Positions 36,013 through 43,751 of a DNA stretch of 54,244 bases are shown one piece after another. A program made the translations under genes and the position numbers. The notes below the pieces were generated by a model. The model saw only the letters and a list, made by a program, of their open reading frames with translations. It searched no databases and was not told where the DNA came from. The first letter of the stretch is position 1. Each line of letters starts with the position of its first letter. Source of the DNA: a virus; IMG/VR virus record IMGVR_UViG_3300005468_000024, positions 1-54,244 of that record; one strand, written 5' to 3'.

Positions 36013-37194
36013 ATGACCGACACTCTCCGCCGCACCGGATTCGACACCCTGCTGGCCACGCTGGACGAGCAGCAGGAGCGCAAGGTGGACGTCGTCGTCC
36101 CCGCGACCAACCTCTGCTTCTCCGGCGGGAACCTGCGGGTCCTGCGCAGCGACCTGGAGCCGACCCTGACCGAGACCGGCGTGAAGTCCCCGGTGCAGGT
36201 GTTCCGCCCCACGGACATCTTCGACGAGGGGGTCAGCTCCCGCGTCGGCATCCCCCGGGCCTTCCTGCGCACGCTGCGCGAGAACGGATGGACCGACCTG
36301 ATCGACGGCACCCTCAACGGCCTGATCTTCGGCAAGACTGTCTCCGACGGCAGCTCCCCCGAGCCCCGGGTGATCCGCGAGCCGCTGGACAAGTCGTTCA
36401 TGCTCCGCGCGCTCAAGGATGCGGACGGCGGCGAGATCGGCAGCGCCCGCGCGCTCCTCAGCAACGCGTACAAGATCGTGGACCACACGGAGACGCTGCG
36501 CGCCGCGATGGCGGGCATGAAGGCCGCCGGACTCGGCCCGCAGAACATCACCTCGTGTGACCTGACCGGCCGCCGGATGTACGTCACGGTGGAGGTCCCC
36601 GAAATCCGGGTGCAGGCCGAGAGCCTGCTCAAGAACTACGTGAGCCCCTTCACGGGCAACCGCGGAGCCGAGAACCCGGTCGTCCACGCGGGCTTCGTCC
36701 TCGGCAACTCCGAGACCGGGCACGGGTCGTTCTTCCTCTACCCCCGCATCGTTGCGGAGGTCTGCACCAACGGGATGACCATCAAGAAGGACGTCGGTGC
36801 GCTGGCGCAGCGTCACCTCGGGGCCCGGCTGGACGACGGCCTGGTGGACTACTCCGACGCCACCCGCAGGGCGAACCGTGAGCTGATCATGAGCATGGCT
36901 CGGGACACCGTCCGCACCTTCATGACCGAGGACTACCTGCACACGGTCGTGCGCAAGCTGGAGGAGAAGGCAGGCGAGCCGGTCCGCCAGCCGGAGAAGG
37001 CGATCAAGGAGGTCACTCAGAAGCTTGAGGTCTCCGCGCTGTACGACGACGTGCTGGCCCACTTCATCAAGGGCTCGGACCTCACCCGCGGCGGCATCAT
37101 GCACGCGGTCACCGCAGCCGCCCAGTCCGGTGACATCGACGCCGACAAGGCGTTCATGATGGAAGAGCGCGCCACGGCCATGCTGCTCGGCTGA
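36013..37194 (+). CDS. DUF932-like phage/plasmid protein
   Basis: 393 residues. SRVGIPRAFLRTLRENGW, ALLSNAYKIVDHTETLRAAM, and the C-terminal part with VCTNGMTIKKDVGALAQRHL fit the DUF932 / plasmid-like protein family, found on phages and plasmids and sometimes near defence or recombination genes; role unknown. CAAGGAGC before ATG 36013, CAACTGAA motif 20 nt upstream, own operator-like site. A terminator follows. Confidence 0.72.
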   Translation: MTDTLRRTGFDTLLATLDEQQERKVDVVVPATNLCFSGGNLRVLRSDLEPTLTETGVKSPVQVFRPTDIFDEGVSSRVGIPRAFLRTLRENGWTDLIDGTLNGLIFGKTVSDGSSPEPRVIREPLDKSFMLRALKDADGGEIGSARALLSNAYKIVDHTETLRAAMAGMKAAGLGPQNITSCDLTGRRMYVTVEVPEIRVQAESLLKNYVSPFTGNRGAENPVVHAGFVLGNSETGHGSFFLYPRIVAEVCTNGMTIKKDVGALAQRHLGARLDDGLVDYSDATRRANRELIMSMARDTVRTFMTEDYLHTVVRKLEEKAGEPVRQPEKAIKEVTQKLEVSALYDDVLAHFIKGSDLTRGGIMHAVTAAAQSGDIDADKAFMMEERATAMLLG

Positions 37195-37238
37195 GCAGCC
37201 GCCAGACGGCCGGTTACAACTCCCCCCGTGACCGGCCT

Positions 37239-37287
37239 GCCGGACCCTCCCCCGCCCCATCCCCCCGGGAGGGTCCGGCACCCTTTT
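37239..37287 (+). terminator. Rho-independent terminator after the DUF932-like gene
   Basis: GCCGGACCCTCCC pairs perfectly with GGGAGGGTCCGGC (13 bp, 15-nt loop), followed by ACCCTTTT. Directly before a tRNA. Confidence 0.85.
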
Positions 37288-37288
37288 G

Positions 37289-37379
37289 GCCTCCGTAGCT
37301 CATATGGACAGAGCGCCGGACCCCCACGTTTGACAGTGGGGGTATCCGGAGGCAGCAGGTTCGAATCCTGCCGGAGGCA
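37289..37379 (+). tRNA. tRNA with extended anticodon arm (anticodon uncertain, TTG possible)
   Basis: 91 nt. Acceptor GCCTCCG/CGGAGGC and T-arm GCAGG-TTCGAAT-CCTGC are perfect; the D-arm is GCTC-ATATGGACA-GAGC. The anticodon stem CCGGA/TCCGG encloses 24 nt instead of 7: CCCCCAC pairs with GTGGGGG around GTTTGACA, with TA bulged. So the arm is either about 12 bp long with an 8-nt loop, or carries a roughly 17-nt insertion. TTG (Gln) fits a T33 reading; TGA or GAC are alternatives. Confidence 0.65.
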
Positions 37380-37420
37380 CGCAAGACCAGACGATCACAT
37401 CCACCGATCAAGGAGTCCTC

Positions 37421-37540
37421 ATGAAGTCCAGTCTGACCCGCGCTCTCGCCCGCATCCTCGGCACGCTGGGTGATGTGTGCATCTCCTGCAAGCTCGGATC
37501 GTGCTGTGGCGGGTGCGGCTGCTGCACGAGCCGTCCCTGA
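37421..37540 (+). CDS. 39-residue Cys-rich peptide
   Basis: AAGGAGTCCTCATG start. Amphipathic N-terminus KSSLTRALARILGTLGDV, then CISCKLGSCCGGCGCC: seven cysteines in 16 residues. Different sequence from the Cys-rich peptide at 4444 but similar idea: metal binding or a disulfide-rich peptide. Confidence 0.55.
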   Translation: MKSSLTRALARILGTLGDVCISCKLGSCCGGCGCCTSRP

Positions 37541-37553
37541 CCCCTCAGCATCC

Positions 37554-37582
37554 GGGCCCGGCCGTCGCTGGCGGCCGGGCCC
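37554..37582 (+). terminator. 11-bp perfect hairpin
   Basis: GGGCCCGGCCG and CGGCCGGGCCC pair around a 7-nt loop, 13 nt after the Cys-rich peptide. No T-run. Confidence 0.55.
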
Positions 37583-37610
37583 TCCCGAACAACAGATCAA
37601 GGAGAACAGA

Positions 37611-37973
37611 ATGATCATCACGTACCTCACGCTGGGGATGCTGATCACCACCTCACTCCTCAACATCGTCGCCAAGGTGATGCTGGTCGGGAAGAAGCCC
37701 CCGGTCCTCGGGAACGGCGTTGCCGTGGCCTCGGTATTCCTCTCACTGTCGATGATCGCCGGGCTGGCCTTCATCGTGTCGCAGCACCGGGAGGACGCCT
37801 ACGTGATCTTCTCGGTCGCTGCCCTGTGCTTCTGGACCGGGATGGAGATGGCCCGGGACATCAGCCGGATCGGCAAGGAGACGGTGGTCCGCACCGCGCA
37901 GTCAGCCCGGCAGGCTGTACTGAGGGAAATGATCTATATCTCCCTGGCAGTCCTCGTCCTGGCCCACATCTGA
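37611..37973 (+). CDS. Three- to four-span membrane protein
   Basis: 120 residues. CAAGGAGAACAGA before the ATG. Spans: YLTLGMLITTSLLNIVAKVM, VASVFLSLSMIAGLAFIVSQ, YVIFSVAALCFWTGMEM, and IYISLAVLVLAHI. Not recognised; resembles small phage membrane proteins. Confidence 0.65.
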   Translation: MIITYLTLGMLITTSLLNIVAKVMLVGKKPPVLGNGVAVASVFLSLSMIAGLAFIVSQHREDAYVIFSVAALCFWTGMEMARDISRIGKETVVRTAQSARQAVLREMIYISLAVLVLAHI

Positions 37974-37988
37974 CAGGGAGAAATGACC

Positions 37989-38156
37989 ATGGCACAGCCA
38001 AGGGGTTATCAGTTCCGGCAGCGTCCCGGGGGGCGCGGTGCGGTCGTCCGCATCAGCGAGACGGGCGGGGCCAAGGTGATCGCCGTCTACAACGACCAGG
38101 CCACGGCAGACCGCGTGGCAAGGCTGCTGGACGGCTTGAAAGACCAGGAGGCGTGA
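37989..38156 (+). CDS. Hypothetical 55-residue protein
   Basis: AQPRGYQFRQRPGGRGAVVR then IAVYNDQATADRVARLLDGL. Looks like a strand-helix unit. Not recognised. Confidence 0.6.
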   Translation: MAQPRGYQFRQRPGGRGAVVRISETGGAKVIAVYNDQATADRVARLLDGLKDQEA

Positions 38157-38160
38157 AGAC

Positions 38161-38397
38161 ATGACCTACGTTTTCTCCGCCCCCCGGCGGGCGGCCGACG
38201 CACAGGCGACCCTCACCCACCGGGGTGAGGGGTACCAGATTCTGGCCTGGAACCGGCGCATGGAGATCCAGGTATGCGCCTGGAAGGGCGAACGGCCGAA
38301 GGACAAGGCCGCCGCGCCGCTGCACGACTGGGCGTACCCGAAGGCTCTCGGGCTCCCCGGTGCGATCGAACTGTTCTGCAAGGAGGCGTTCCGGTAA
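38161..38397 (+). CDS. Hypothetical 78-residue protein
   Basis: MTYVFSAPRRAADAQATLTH, MEIQVCAWKGERPKDKAAAP. Overlaps the next start by one base (TAATG). Not recognised. Confidence 0.62.
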   Translation: MTYVFSAPRRAADAQATLTHRGEGYQILAWNRRMEIQVCAWKGERPKDKAAAPLHDWAYPKALGLPGAIELFCKEAFR

Positions 38398-38765
38398 TGG
38401 CGAATCTCGTCCGGCGTCTAGATGAAGCAGAGGGAAAGATCAAGCGGGAGGAGGCGTTCTACAACCAGGGCCGTGCCTTCTGGGCGGGTACCGGCGGGGC
38501 GCGCTCGACTGGCTCACTCCCGCCGCGGTACCACGACGCAGCCCGGCGTGCGCGCTACGTTGTCTACAGCTACCGGACCCCTATCGGCTGGGTCACCCAG
38601 GAGGGTGAGCGGGTCGTGCCGGACGTCGGGTACAGCGACACCACGTCTCAGCATCAGTACACGGTCCTGCACGCATGGGAGATCCGCCGGTTCCCCGCCC
38701 GTGGCCGGGAAGTCCGGCGGGCAGGCGGAGGCCCCCGGCGCGGAGGTATCGACGACCAGCACTGA
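38397..38765 (+). CDS. YVVYSYxTPI-motif protein, second copy
   Basis: 122 residues. Central YVVYSYRTPIGWVTQEGERV aligns with the gene at 29482, while the N-terminus (KIKREEAFYNQGRAFWAGTG) and Gly/Arg-rich tail differ. Paralogues diverged in the same genome. Followed by a strong terminator. Confidence 0.68.
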   Translation: MANLVRRLDEAEGKIKREEAFYNQGRAFWAGTGGARSTGSLPPRYHDAARRARYVVYSYRTPIGWVTQEGERVVPDVGYSDTTSQHQYTVLHAWEIRRFPARGREVRRAGGGPRRGGIDDQH

Positions 38766-38773
38766 CGCACCCG

Positions 38774-38804
38774 AAAAGGCCCTCCGGAATCCGGAGGGCC
38801 TTTT
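38774..38804. terminator. Strong bidirectional terminator
   Basis: AAAAGGCCCTCCGG pairs perfectly with CCGGAGGGCCTTTT (14 bp) around AAT. A-run before and T-run after. Confidence 0.92.
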
Positions 38805-38824
38805 CGTATTTAGGGGGTTCCGGC

Positions 38825-38877
38825 TTGACATTTCAGACGGATAGTTAAAGCAAGAACGAACATGGAAGGAGCCGCAC
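38825..38877 (+). promoter_or_regulatory. Promoter region of the WhiB gene
   Basis: TTGACA at 38825-38830, AT-rich GGATAGTTAAAG from 38839. The spacing is not the usual 17 bp, so the -10 is uncertain. GGAAGGAG ribosome site follows. Confidence 0.5.
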
Positions 38878-39288
38878 ATGCCTCCAGCCGAGCTGTCCTG
38901 GGCCGCTACGGAGGTCCGCTGGCAGGACGAAGCCGAGTGCAGGAACCACCCCGGTATTGACCTCTGCCCCGACCGGGAGACAGCAAAGGAGCGGGACGAG
39001 ATTGCCGGGCTCCTGTGCAATCACTGCCCGGTCCGTGAGCAGTGCCTCATGTACGCACTGATGAACCGGGCGGAGGGCTACTGGGGAGGAACGGACACCG
39101 CGCAGCGCCGCAAGCTGAGCGCGAAGAAGGACCGGGCCAAGTGCCCCGTCTGTTCGAGCAAGAACCTGGTCAGAACCAGCATCCACGAACTGTGCCTCTC
39201 CTGCGGCCTGTCGTGGACCAGGGCCAGCCGACCGGCACTGGGGCTGGTCCGTGAGCTGGATCCGGCTGCCATGGAAAGGTACGTGTAG
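38878..39288 (+). CDS. WhiB-family iron-sulfur regulator with added zinc ribbon
   Basis: 136 residues. Four WhiB cysteines: C21, then C47-x2-C50-x5-C56, plus the turn GYWGG (67-71). This protein class binds a 4Fe-4S cluster and sigma factor and is found only in Actinobacteria and their phages, so it supports the host call. A second part (~85-115) CPVCSSKNLVRTSIHELCLS then CGLSW is a zinc ribbon, unusual for WhiB proteins. The phage WhiB may redirect host transcription or block superinfection. Confidence 0.88.
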   Translation: MPPAELSWAATEVRWQDEAECRNHPGIDLCPDRETAKERDEIAGLLCNHCPVREQCLMYALMNRAEGYWGGTDTAQRRKLSAKKDRAKCPVCSSKNLVRTSIHELCLSCGLSWTRASRPALGLVRELDPAAMERYV

Positions 39289-39290
39289 TC

Positions 39291-39518
39291 ATGACGATGA
39301 CCCCCGGCGAACTGCTGGAGCATGCGGAAAGGCTCCAGGCAGACATCGACGTGAAGCGTCACCAGATTCTCAGCAGCGGCTGCACGGCCTCGCGCCGTGC
39401 AGCTCTCCTGTATCAGATCAACGCCATGTCCGACCGCGTTGACGAGATCCGCGCGCTGTGCGCCCCTCAGGCCGCGCCGGTCCCTGCTGAGATCATCCCT
39501 GTCCCTGCAACCATCTGA
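39291..39518 (+). CDS. Hypothetical 75-residue coiled protein
   Basis: MTPGELLEHAERLQADIDVK and ALLYQINAMSDRVDEIRALC are helices; tail rich in Ala/Pro. 2 nt after the WhiB stop. Its end overlaps the convergent glycosyltransferase gene by 52 nt. Confidence 0.65.
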   Translation: MTMTPGELLEHAERLQADIDVKRHQILSSGCTASRRAALLYQINAMSDRVDEIRALCAPQAAPVPAEIIPVPATI

Positions 39519-40561
39519 ACGCGTAGCGCCTGCTCCCAGACTTCGAGCCAGCGCCACGCCTGCCGCTCGATGCGGAGGTCATCCACCGCCGCGCGACCGG
39601 CAGCCGACAGTTCCTCGCGTGCCTGTGCACTTTCGTGGAGCCTCTTGAGCTCCCGGTACCAGGCACGCGGGCGGTCCGCGAGGATCCCCGTCCCCATCCG
39701 GTGCAGCCGCTCGTACTCGGCCCGCGGGGACGCCACCCACGGAACTCCCAGCGCGGACATCTCAAGGGGTTTCAGCCAGCTTTTGGACCGGTTGAACTCC
39801 GTGTCCGCGAGGGGCGCGATCCCCACCCCGATCTTCGCCACTTCCAGGGGCCATTCATGCGGGGAGCACGAAGCTCCTGGAGGGTCCTGTGAGAGCCCGA
39901 AAGCGATGCCTGCACCCGTGGGGTCGGAGACGACGCGGAAGTCCGCTCCTGCACTGCACAGCCGCGACACGGCCCCACCTACGGGTGTCGGGTCGTCCGG
40001 GTGCGACTGGATCGCGGCGGGCCAGCCGAGGATGTTACTGTCCTGACGCTCCACCCCGAAGTAGATCTCCGGCAGGTAGTTGTAGAGCACGGCTCCGCGC
40101 CCGTGCTTGGCGTAGACGTTCAGCAGCTGCGGAGTGCTCACCGTGACCAGGCTCGCGTTGCGGCAGGCGGTCACGAGGTTCGCCCAGCTGTGGCGTCGCG
40201 GCCGTCCGTTCTCCACCTTCATCTCGTTGCGCGGGTGCATGGCCTCGAAGGCGGGGTTGCGGGGATGGATGCGTCCCAGGTCGTCGTCGATGTCCACCAC
40301 GACGGTGTAGCCGCGCTCCCGCAGGATCCCGAGGCCCTGCGCCAGCCAGCGGTGCGTCACCCGCTGGAACACGATCACGTCCGCCTCGGGAGGGTCGACC
40401 ACGTCGACAACCGTCTCCCCCTGCATCTTGAACTTGAGCTGCCGCTCCCGGCTGTCAATGATCGTGACGTCGTGGCCCTGGCGCTGGAGCGCTTCGGCGG
40501 GCCAGATCATCCGGAAGTGACCGCACCCGCCCTGGTCCGCAGGGTAGAGGAGAATCTTCAC
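39467..40561 (-). CDS. GT-B-type glycosyltransferase
   Basis: 364 residues. LLYPADQGGCGHFRMIWPAE opens like GT-B enzymes (family 4/1); VIVFQRVTHRW, VVDIDDDLGRIHP, VTVSTPQLLNVY, and the donor-side region LKPLEMSALGVPWVASPRAE with KPxEMSAxGxP is typical. Last gene of the late operon. Probably glycosylates virion proteins or host surface glycans. Overlaps the coiled-coil gene by 4 nt. Confidence 0.85.
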   Translation of the reverse strand: MKILLYPADQGGCGHFRMIWPAEALQRQGHDVTIIDSRERQLKFKMQGETVVDVVDPPEADVIVFQRVTHRWLAQGLGILRERGYTVVVDIDDDLGRIHPRNPAFEAMHPRNEMKVENGRPRRHSWANLVTACRNASLVTVSTPQLLNVYAKHGRGAVLYNYLPEIYFGVERQDSNILGWPAAIQSHPDDPTPVGGAVSRLCSAGADFRVVSDPTGAGIAFGLSQDPPGASCSPHEWPLEVAKIGVGIAPLADTEFNRSKSWLKPLEMSALGVPWVASPRAEYERLHRMGTGILADRPRAWYRELKRLHESAQAREELSAAGRAAVDDLRIERQAWRWLEVWEQALRVQMVAGTGMISAGTGAA

Positions 40562-40764
40562 TTATGGGCCGTCCCGGTCGCTTCCGCGGCGGCAGCCTTG
40601 GCCTCCCGGGCAGCGCGGGCGGGGGCCGTCTTGGCTGCGTTCTCCAGCTTGGCCACCTTGGCTTCCAGCTCTTCCACCCGCTTCTCCAGTCCGCCCGTGG
40701 CAACCTCCACCAGGTTCTCCACGCTGGAACGGACCTGCTCCAGGATCTTCTGTTCGAGCGACAT
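40558..40764 (-). CDS. 68-residue coiled-coil protein
   Basis: MSLEQKILEQVRSSVENLVE then KRVEELEAKVAKLENAAKTA: a clear heptad coil with an Ala-rich tail. GGAGAGATC before the start. Position after the amidase is common for small lysis or structural helpers. Not recognised. Confidence 0.72.
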   Translation of the reverse strand: MSLEQKILEQVRSSVENLVEVATGGLEKRVEELEAKVAKLENAAKTAPARAAREAKAAAAEATGTAHK

Positions 40765-40773
40765 GATCTCTCC

Positions 40774-41721
40774 TCACTCGGTCCAGTACGAGCCACGGAC
40801 CAGACGATGGGCGACGCTTGCGTTCTGTCCCTCGGGGTTGTGGACGAAGACCTCGAACCGGAGCTCGTATCCGTCGTCCAGGACTCCCCCGGCGGAGAAG
40901 TCCAGGTAAGCGTCGCCGCCTGATCCAGGAGAGTACCGGTCAATGGCCAGACCGTTGGAATGCACGCCGTCGGCCACCCGGTAGTGGAAGAACCGTCCCT
41001 GCACCTTGACGTCGGGAGCCAGGTCCCTCAGCCGCAGCTGCACCAGGGCGTGGTAGCCGAAGCCCGGTCCGAGGATGGTGGGCTTCTCGGTGAATCCGAG
41101 CGTCTGCCACTGCTTCGGCTCGACGGCCGTCAGTTCGGGAGAGGTGACCGACAGGGACTTCACTTCGTCCTCCAGGGGGACGGGCGGTGCGGGGTTCTTG
41201 GCGCGGGCGATGATGCCCGGCATGAGTACGTTGTGGAACTGCTTGACGCGTGCGTCCCCGGGGCAGGAATGCAGGTCGGGGTTCCAGGTTCTGAAGAGCC
41301 TGTGGTAGCCGAAGCCCGGCTCCCCCGGTCCGGGGCAGACGCGCAGGGGAATGCCGTGCTCCTTGTGCACCCACACCCCGAGCTTGATCATCGTCTCGAT
41401 CTGTGCAGGGGTCCACGGGTCCGTGGCGCCGAGGTTGGAGGCGGACTCCAGACTGATGGCTCCCGTGCCGTCCGGCCGCTTGTTGGCTGCTCCGGTGGCG
41501 TCCGCCCGCGTCTGCGTGCCGATGAACTGGCCGAGGGACCCGTCATAGTCGAGTCCGAAATGGGACTCCAGGTTGGTGCTGTCCCGCCAGTATTCGTAGA
41601 TCCTTTTCTCGTCCCACGGTGCTGTGATCGAGTGGAAGATCAGTTGCGTCGGCCGGATCGCCGGTTGGCTGTCACTCTCGGGCTGGAGCTCCATCCGGAT
41701 GGCTCCGCGATACCAGCTCAT
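40774..41721 (-). CDS. Endolysin: N-acetylmuramoyl-L-alanine amidase
   Basis: 315 residues from ATG 41721 (AAGGAG 8 nt upstream; an earlier GTG at 41742 lacks one). The N-terminal ~190 residues are an amidase-2/PGRP domain: LIFHSI (first zinc His), ATDPWTPAQIETMIKLGVWV, and DLHSCPGDARVKQF (His and Cys ligands). The C-terminal part (~200-315: FGYHALVQLRLRDLAPDVKV, AYLDFSAGGVLDDGYELRFE) is beta-rich and probably binds the wall. No signal peptide, so it needs the holin encoded just upstream. Confidence 0.92.
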   Translation of the reverse strand: MSWYRGAIRMELQPESDSQPAIRPTQLIFHSITAPWDEKRIYEYWRDSTNLESHFGLDYDGSLGQFIGTQTRADATGAANKRPDGTGAISLESASNLGATDPWTPAQIETMIKLGVWVHKEHGIPLRVCPGPGEPGFGYHRLFRTWNPDLHSCPGDARVKQFHNVLMPGIIARAKNPAPPVPLEDEVKSLSVTSPELTAVEPKQWQTLGFTEKPTILGPGFGYHALVQLRLRDLAPDVKVQGRFFHYRVADGVHSNGLAIDRYSPGSGGDAYLDFSAGGVLDDGYELRFEVFVHNPEGQNASVAHRLVRGSYWTE

Positions 41722-42025
41722 CGGGATTCTCCTTGGTTGCACGGCTCAGTATTATGATCATGAAGGTCTGGTACCAGAGTACAAAACCCACGGTGACCTG
41801 GAGCCCGACCCAGACGACGCTGAACCAGGCCGGGTTGATGTGGAGCACAACGGCAGCTGCGAAGATCCCCGACATGCCCGTTTCCGCCATGGCGTACGTG
41901 GCCAGCATGCGGCCGGTGTGCGACTTCCACCAGGCTGTCACATAGCTGTAGACGAGAAGCATGGCGAGACCGGCCGTGCAGGTGAACGTACCGGAAACTG
42001 CATAGACCACTTCCGTGCTGGTCAC
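41672..42025 (-). CDS. Holin-like membrane protein
   Basis: 117 residues, GTG start (GTGA overlap). Spans VYAVSGTFTCTAGLAMLLVY, MLATYAMAETGMSGIFAAAV, FSVVWVGLQVTVGFVLWYQT; charged C-terminus. Location directly before the endolysin (50-nt overlap) supports a holin role. Sequence family not recognised. Confidence 0.75.
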   Translation of the reverse strand: MTSTEVVYAVSGTFTCTAGLAMLLVYSYVTAWWKSHTGRMLATYAMAETGMSGIFAAAVVLHINPAWFSVVWVGLQVTVGFVLWYQTFMIIILSRATKENPDELVSRSHPDGAPARE

Positions 42026-42237
42026 TTCGCGCCCCCAAGGGCTTCTTTGATCGCTCGGGCGAAGTTGTTCTGTTCGCCGTACCGCTTGAGAATGTCGGCT
42101 TTCCTGGTGATCTCAGGGGTGTCCCGCTCTGCCTTCCGGAGGTCTCCGCTGGCCTTGGCCAGTGCCTTGTCCGCCTGCACCTGACCCTTGGACGTGCCGG
42201 TTTCCTTATCCTTCCGCAGAAGCTTTAGCAGCCCCAT
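42022..42237 (-). CDS. 71-residue charged protein in lysis cassette
   Basis: ATG 42237 preceded by AAAGGGG. MGLLKLLRKDKETGTSKGQV, then KASGDLRKAERDTPEITRKA. Highly charged helix. Not recognised; possibly a holin accessory. Confidence 0.62.
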   Translation of the reverse strand: MGLLKLLRKDKETGTSKGQVQADKALAKASGDLRKAERDTPEITRKADILKRYGEQNNFARAIKEALGGAK

Positions 42238-42526
42238 GACCGCCCCTTTCACTGTTCATCCCGGCTACCTGGGGGAGCGCCTGGATCACGCTGGTACTGA
42301 CTTTGTTGGCCTCCAGGAGTGTGGTCACTTGCTGCCGCAGGACTTCGTTGGCGTCCTGGGATTTCTCGTATGCCGCGCGCCACGTGTCGATCTGCTTGTC
42401 CTTGTCGGCACGGATGTCATCGAGCATGGCGCGCGGGATCAGCTTGCCCCACAGCACGAGGAGAACCACCAGGGTCAGAATGCCGGTTGCACCGGCCGTC
42501 GGAGTGAGGAACGACGTGAATTCCAT
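42206..42526 (-). CDS. Single-span membrane protein, second holin candidate
   Basis: 106 residues from ATG 42526 (GGGAG 6 nt upstream). One span TGILTLVVLLVLWGKLIPRA followed by a coiled region (DKDKQIDTWRAAYEKSQDAN). Type III-like or accessory holins have this form. Overlaps the next gene by 32 nt. Confidence 0.68.
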   Translation of the reverse strand: MEFTSFLTPTAGATGILTLVVLLVLWGKLIPRAMLDDIRADKDKQIDTWRAAYEKSQDANEVLRQQVTTLLEANKVSTSVIQALPQVAGMNSERGGHGAAKASAEG

Positions 42527-42527
42527 T

Positions 42528-42809
42528 TCATACTCCCGTGACCGGGGTGACGTCGTCCCAGCCTGTGGCATCGACAGGCTCACGGTTGTAGACCGCCTGG
42601 CGGACCTGGTCGAGCGTTGCTTTCAGTTCCGCATCGGTGATCACGCCTTTGTCCACCAGGGACTTCATCAGGATGGCGGTCACCGTCAGGTTCGAGAGCA
42701 TGAGCGCCCGCATCGGAGCGTCCGACATGGACAGGTCGGTACCGAACTTCAGGGCCACGTCGTACTGAGCGTCCCGCAGATTCTTGACGTACTGCTTGAT
42801 CGTGGCCAC
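42528..42809 (-). CDS. Hypothetical 93-residue helical protein
   Basis: GTG start with AAGGAGA. MATIKQYVKNLRDAQYDVAL; all-helical: LTVTAILMKSLVDKGVITDA, LKATLDQVRQAVYNREP. Often seen between tail fibre and lysis genes of actinophages. Function unknown. Confidence 0.7.
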   Translation of the reverse strand: MATIKQYVKNLRDAQYDVALKFGTDLSMSDAPMRALMLSNLTVTAILMKSLVDKGVITDAELKATLDQVRQAVYNREPVDATGWDDVTPVTGV

Positions 42810-42818
42810 GGACTCTCC

Positions 42819-43340
42819 TTACAGCGGCAGAACGACGATCTCTCTGAAAGAGAACGAGGCTGTGGTGGCCGACTGGCTCACGTACTTCATGGTGAAGGTA
42901 TTGGAGCCAGGCGTCAGGGTTTCCTTGCTACAGGCCCCGTAACGGCACGGGTTGGTGGCTGAGGCACCGTCGCGGGCGATCCGGCGGGAGTTGTCCGCAC
43001 CCTGCGTCGTAGCCCCGGAGATGGCGAACGAGGCACTTGCGCTGCCGTCCACGGTGCCGTTGTCGAGTGTGGCATTGATCCAGACGATTGCAGCCGATCC
43101 GGTGGTCACGGTGACGGCAGGGCCCGGGGTCGCCAGGTCGACATAGGACGTGGACGTCGTCGTCTCCGTCGTGTCGATCCGCTGGTTGCTGAAGCTGCGC
43201 GCCGCAATCGAGTTGGCGCCGGTCGCCACGAAGAGCTGACCGCTGGTGGTGGCCTTTGCGGGAGATGTCTCGTTCAGGTTGTCGCGGATGTAGGTGTTGA
43301 ACTGAGCGGCGGTGAAGATGCTCCCCGCCACCGCGGTCAT
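42819..43340 (-). CDS. Minor tail / appendage protein
   Basis: 173 residues. MTAVAGSIFTAAQFNTYIRD then NLNETSPAKATTSGQLFVAT is a frequent start of actinophage tail-tip proteins; the rest is a beta sandwich (TVTTGSAAIVWINATLDNGT). Likely a tail tip or receptor-contact component. Confidence 0.75.
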   Translation of the reverse strand: MTAVAGSIFTAAQFNTYIRDNLNETSPAKATTSGQLFVATGANSIAARSFSNQRIDTTETTTSTSYVDLATPGPAVTVTTGSAAIVWINATLDNGTVDGSASASFAISGATTQGADNSRRIARDGASATNPCRYGACSKETLTPGSNTFTMKYVSQSATTASFSFREIVVLPL

Positions 43341-43391
43341 TGGCGCTGTCCAGGTAATTTGGACCGCCCCCTCTCTGGCTGTGTCCGACGA

Positions 43392-43751
43392 TTACCGGGG
43401 GTCGACTCCGTTGGCTGCGTTCTCTTCGCGGAGCTGTTCGACGCTCTGGCCGTGCTCGATGCGGAAGCGCACCGCGGTTTCGTGATCCGCCGGATACCAG
43501 TTCCGGGTATGGGGGATCGGGCGGAGCATCAGGACTTCCATCAGCCCGCCCATGTCGGAGGGCCATTCGATTACTGTGTCCATACCGCAGTAGGTGCAGT
43601 GGAACGACGGTGCCTGAATGGTGCGGGGCCCACCCTTGCGGATGGGGAGGTAGAGGTGGTCCACGTTGCCGCAGCCGGGGCGCGGGCAGTCGGCCACCCA
43701 GTCCCCGGCATACACATATGCGCGGGCCACCGTCTTCAGCAGCATGGTCAT
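43392..43751 (-). CDS. Zinc-ribbon protein in tail operon
   Basis: 119 residues. DCPRPGCGNVDHLYLPIR and SFHCTYCGMDTVIEWP give C-x4-C and C-x2-C metal ligands. Overlaps the large minor tail gene by 4 nt. Role unknown; may be structural or regulatory. Confidence 0.7.
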   Translation of the reverse strand: MTMLLKTVARAYVYAGDWVADCPRPGCGNVDHLYLPIRKGGPRTIQAPSFHCTYCGMDTVIEWPSDMGGLMEVLMLRPIPHTRNWYPADHETAVRFRIEHGQSVEQLREENAANGVDPR

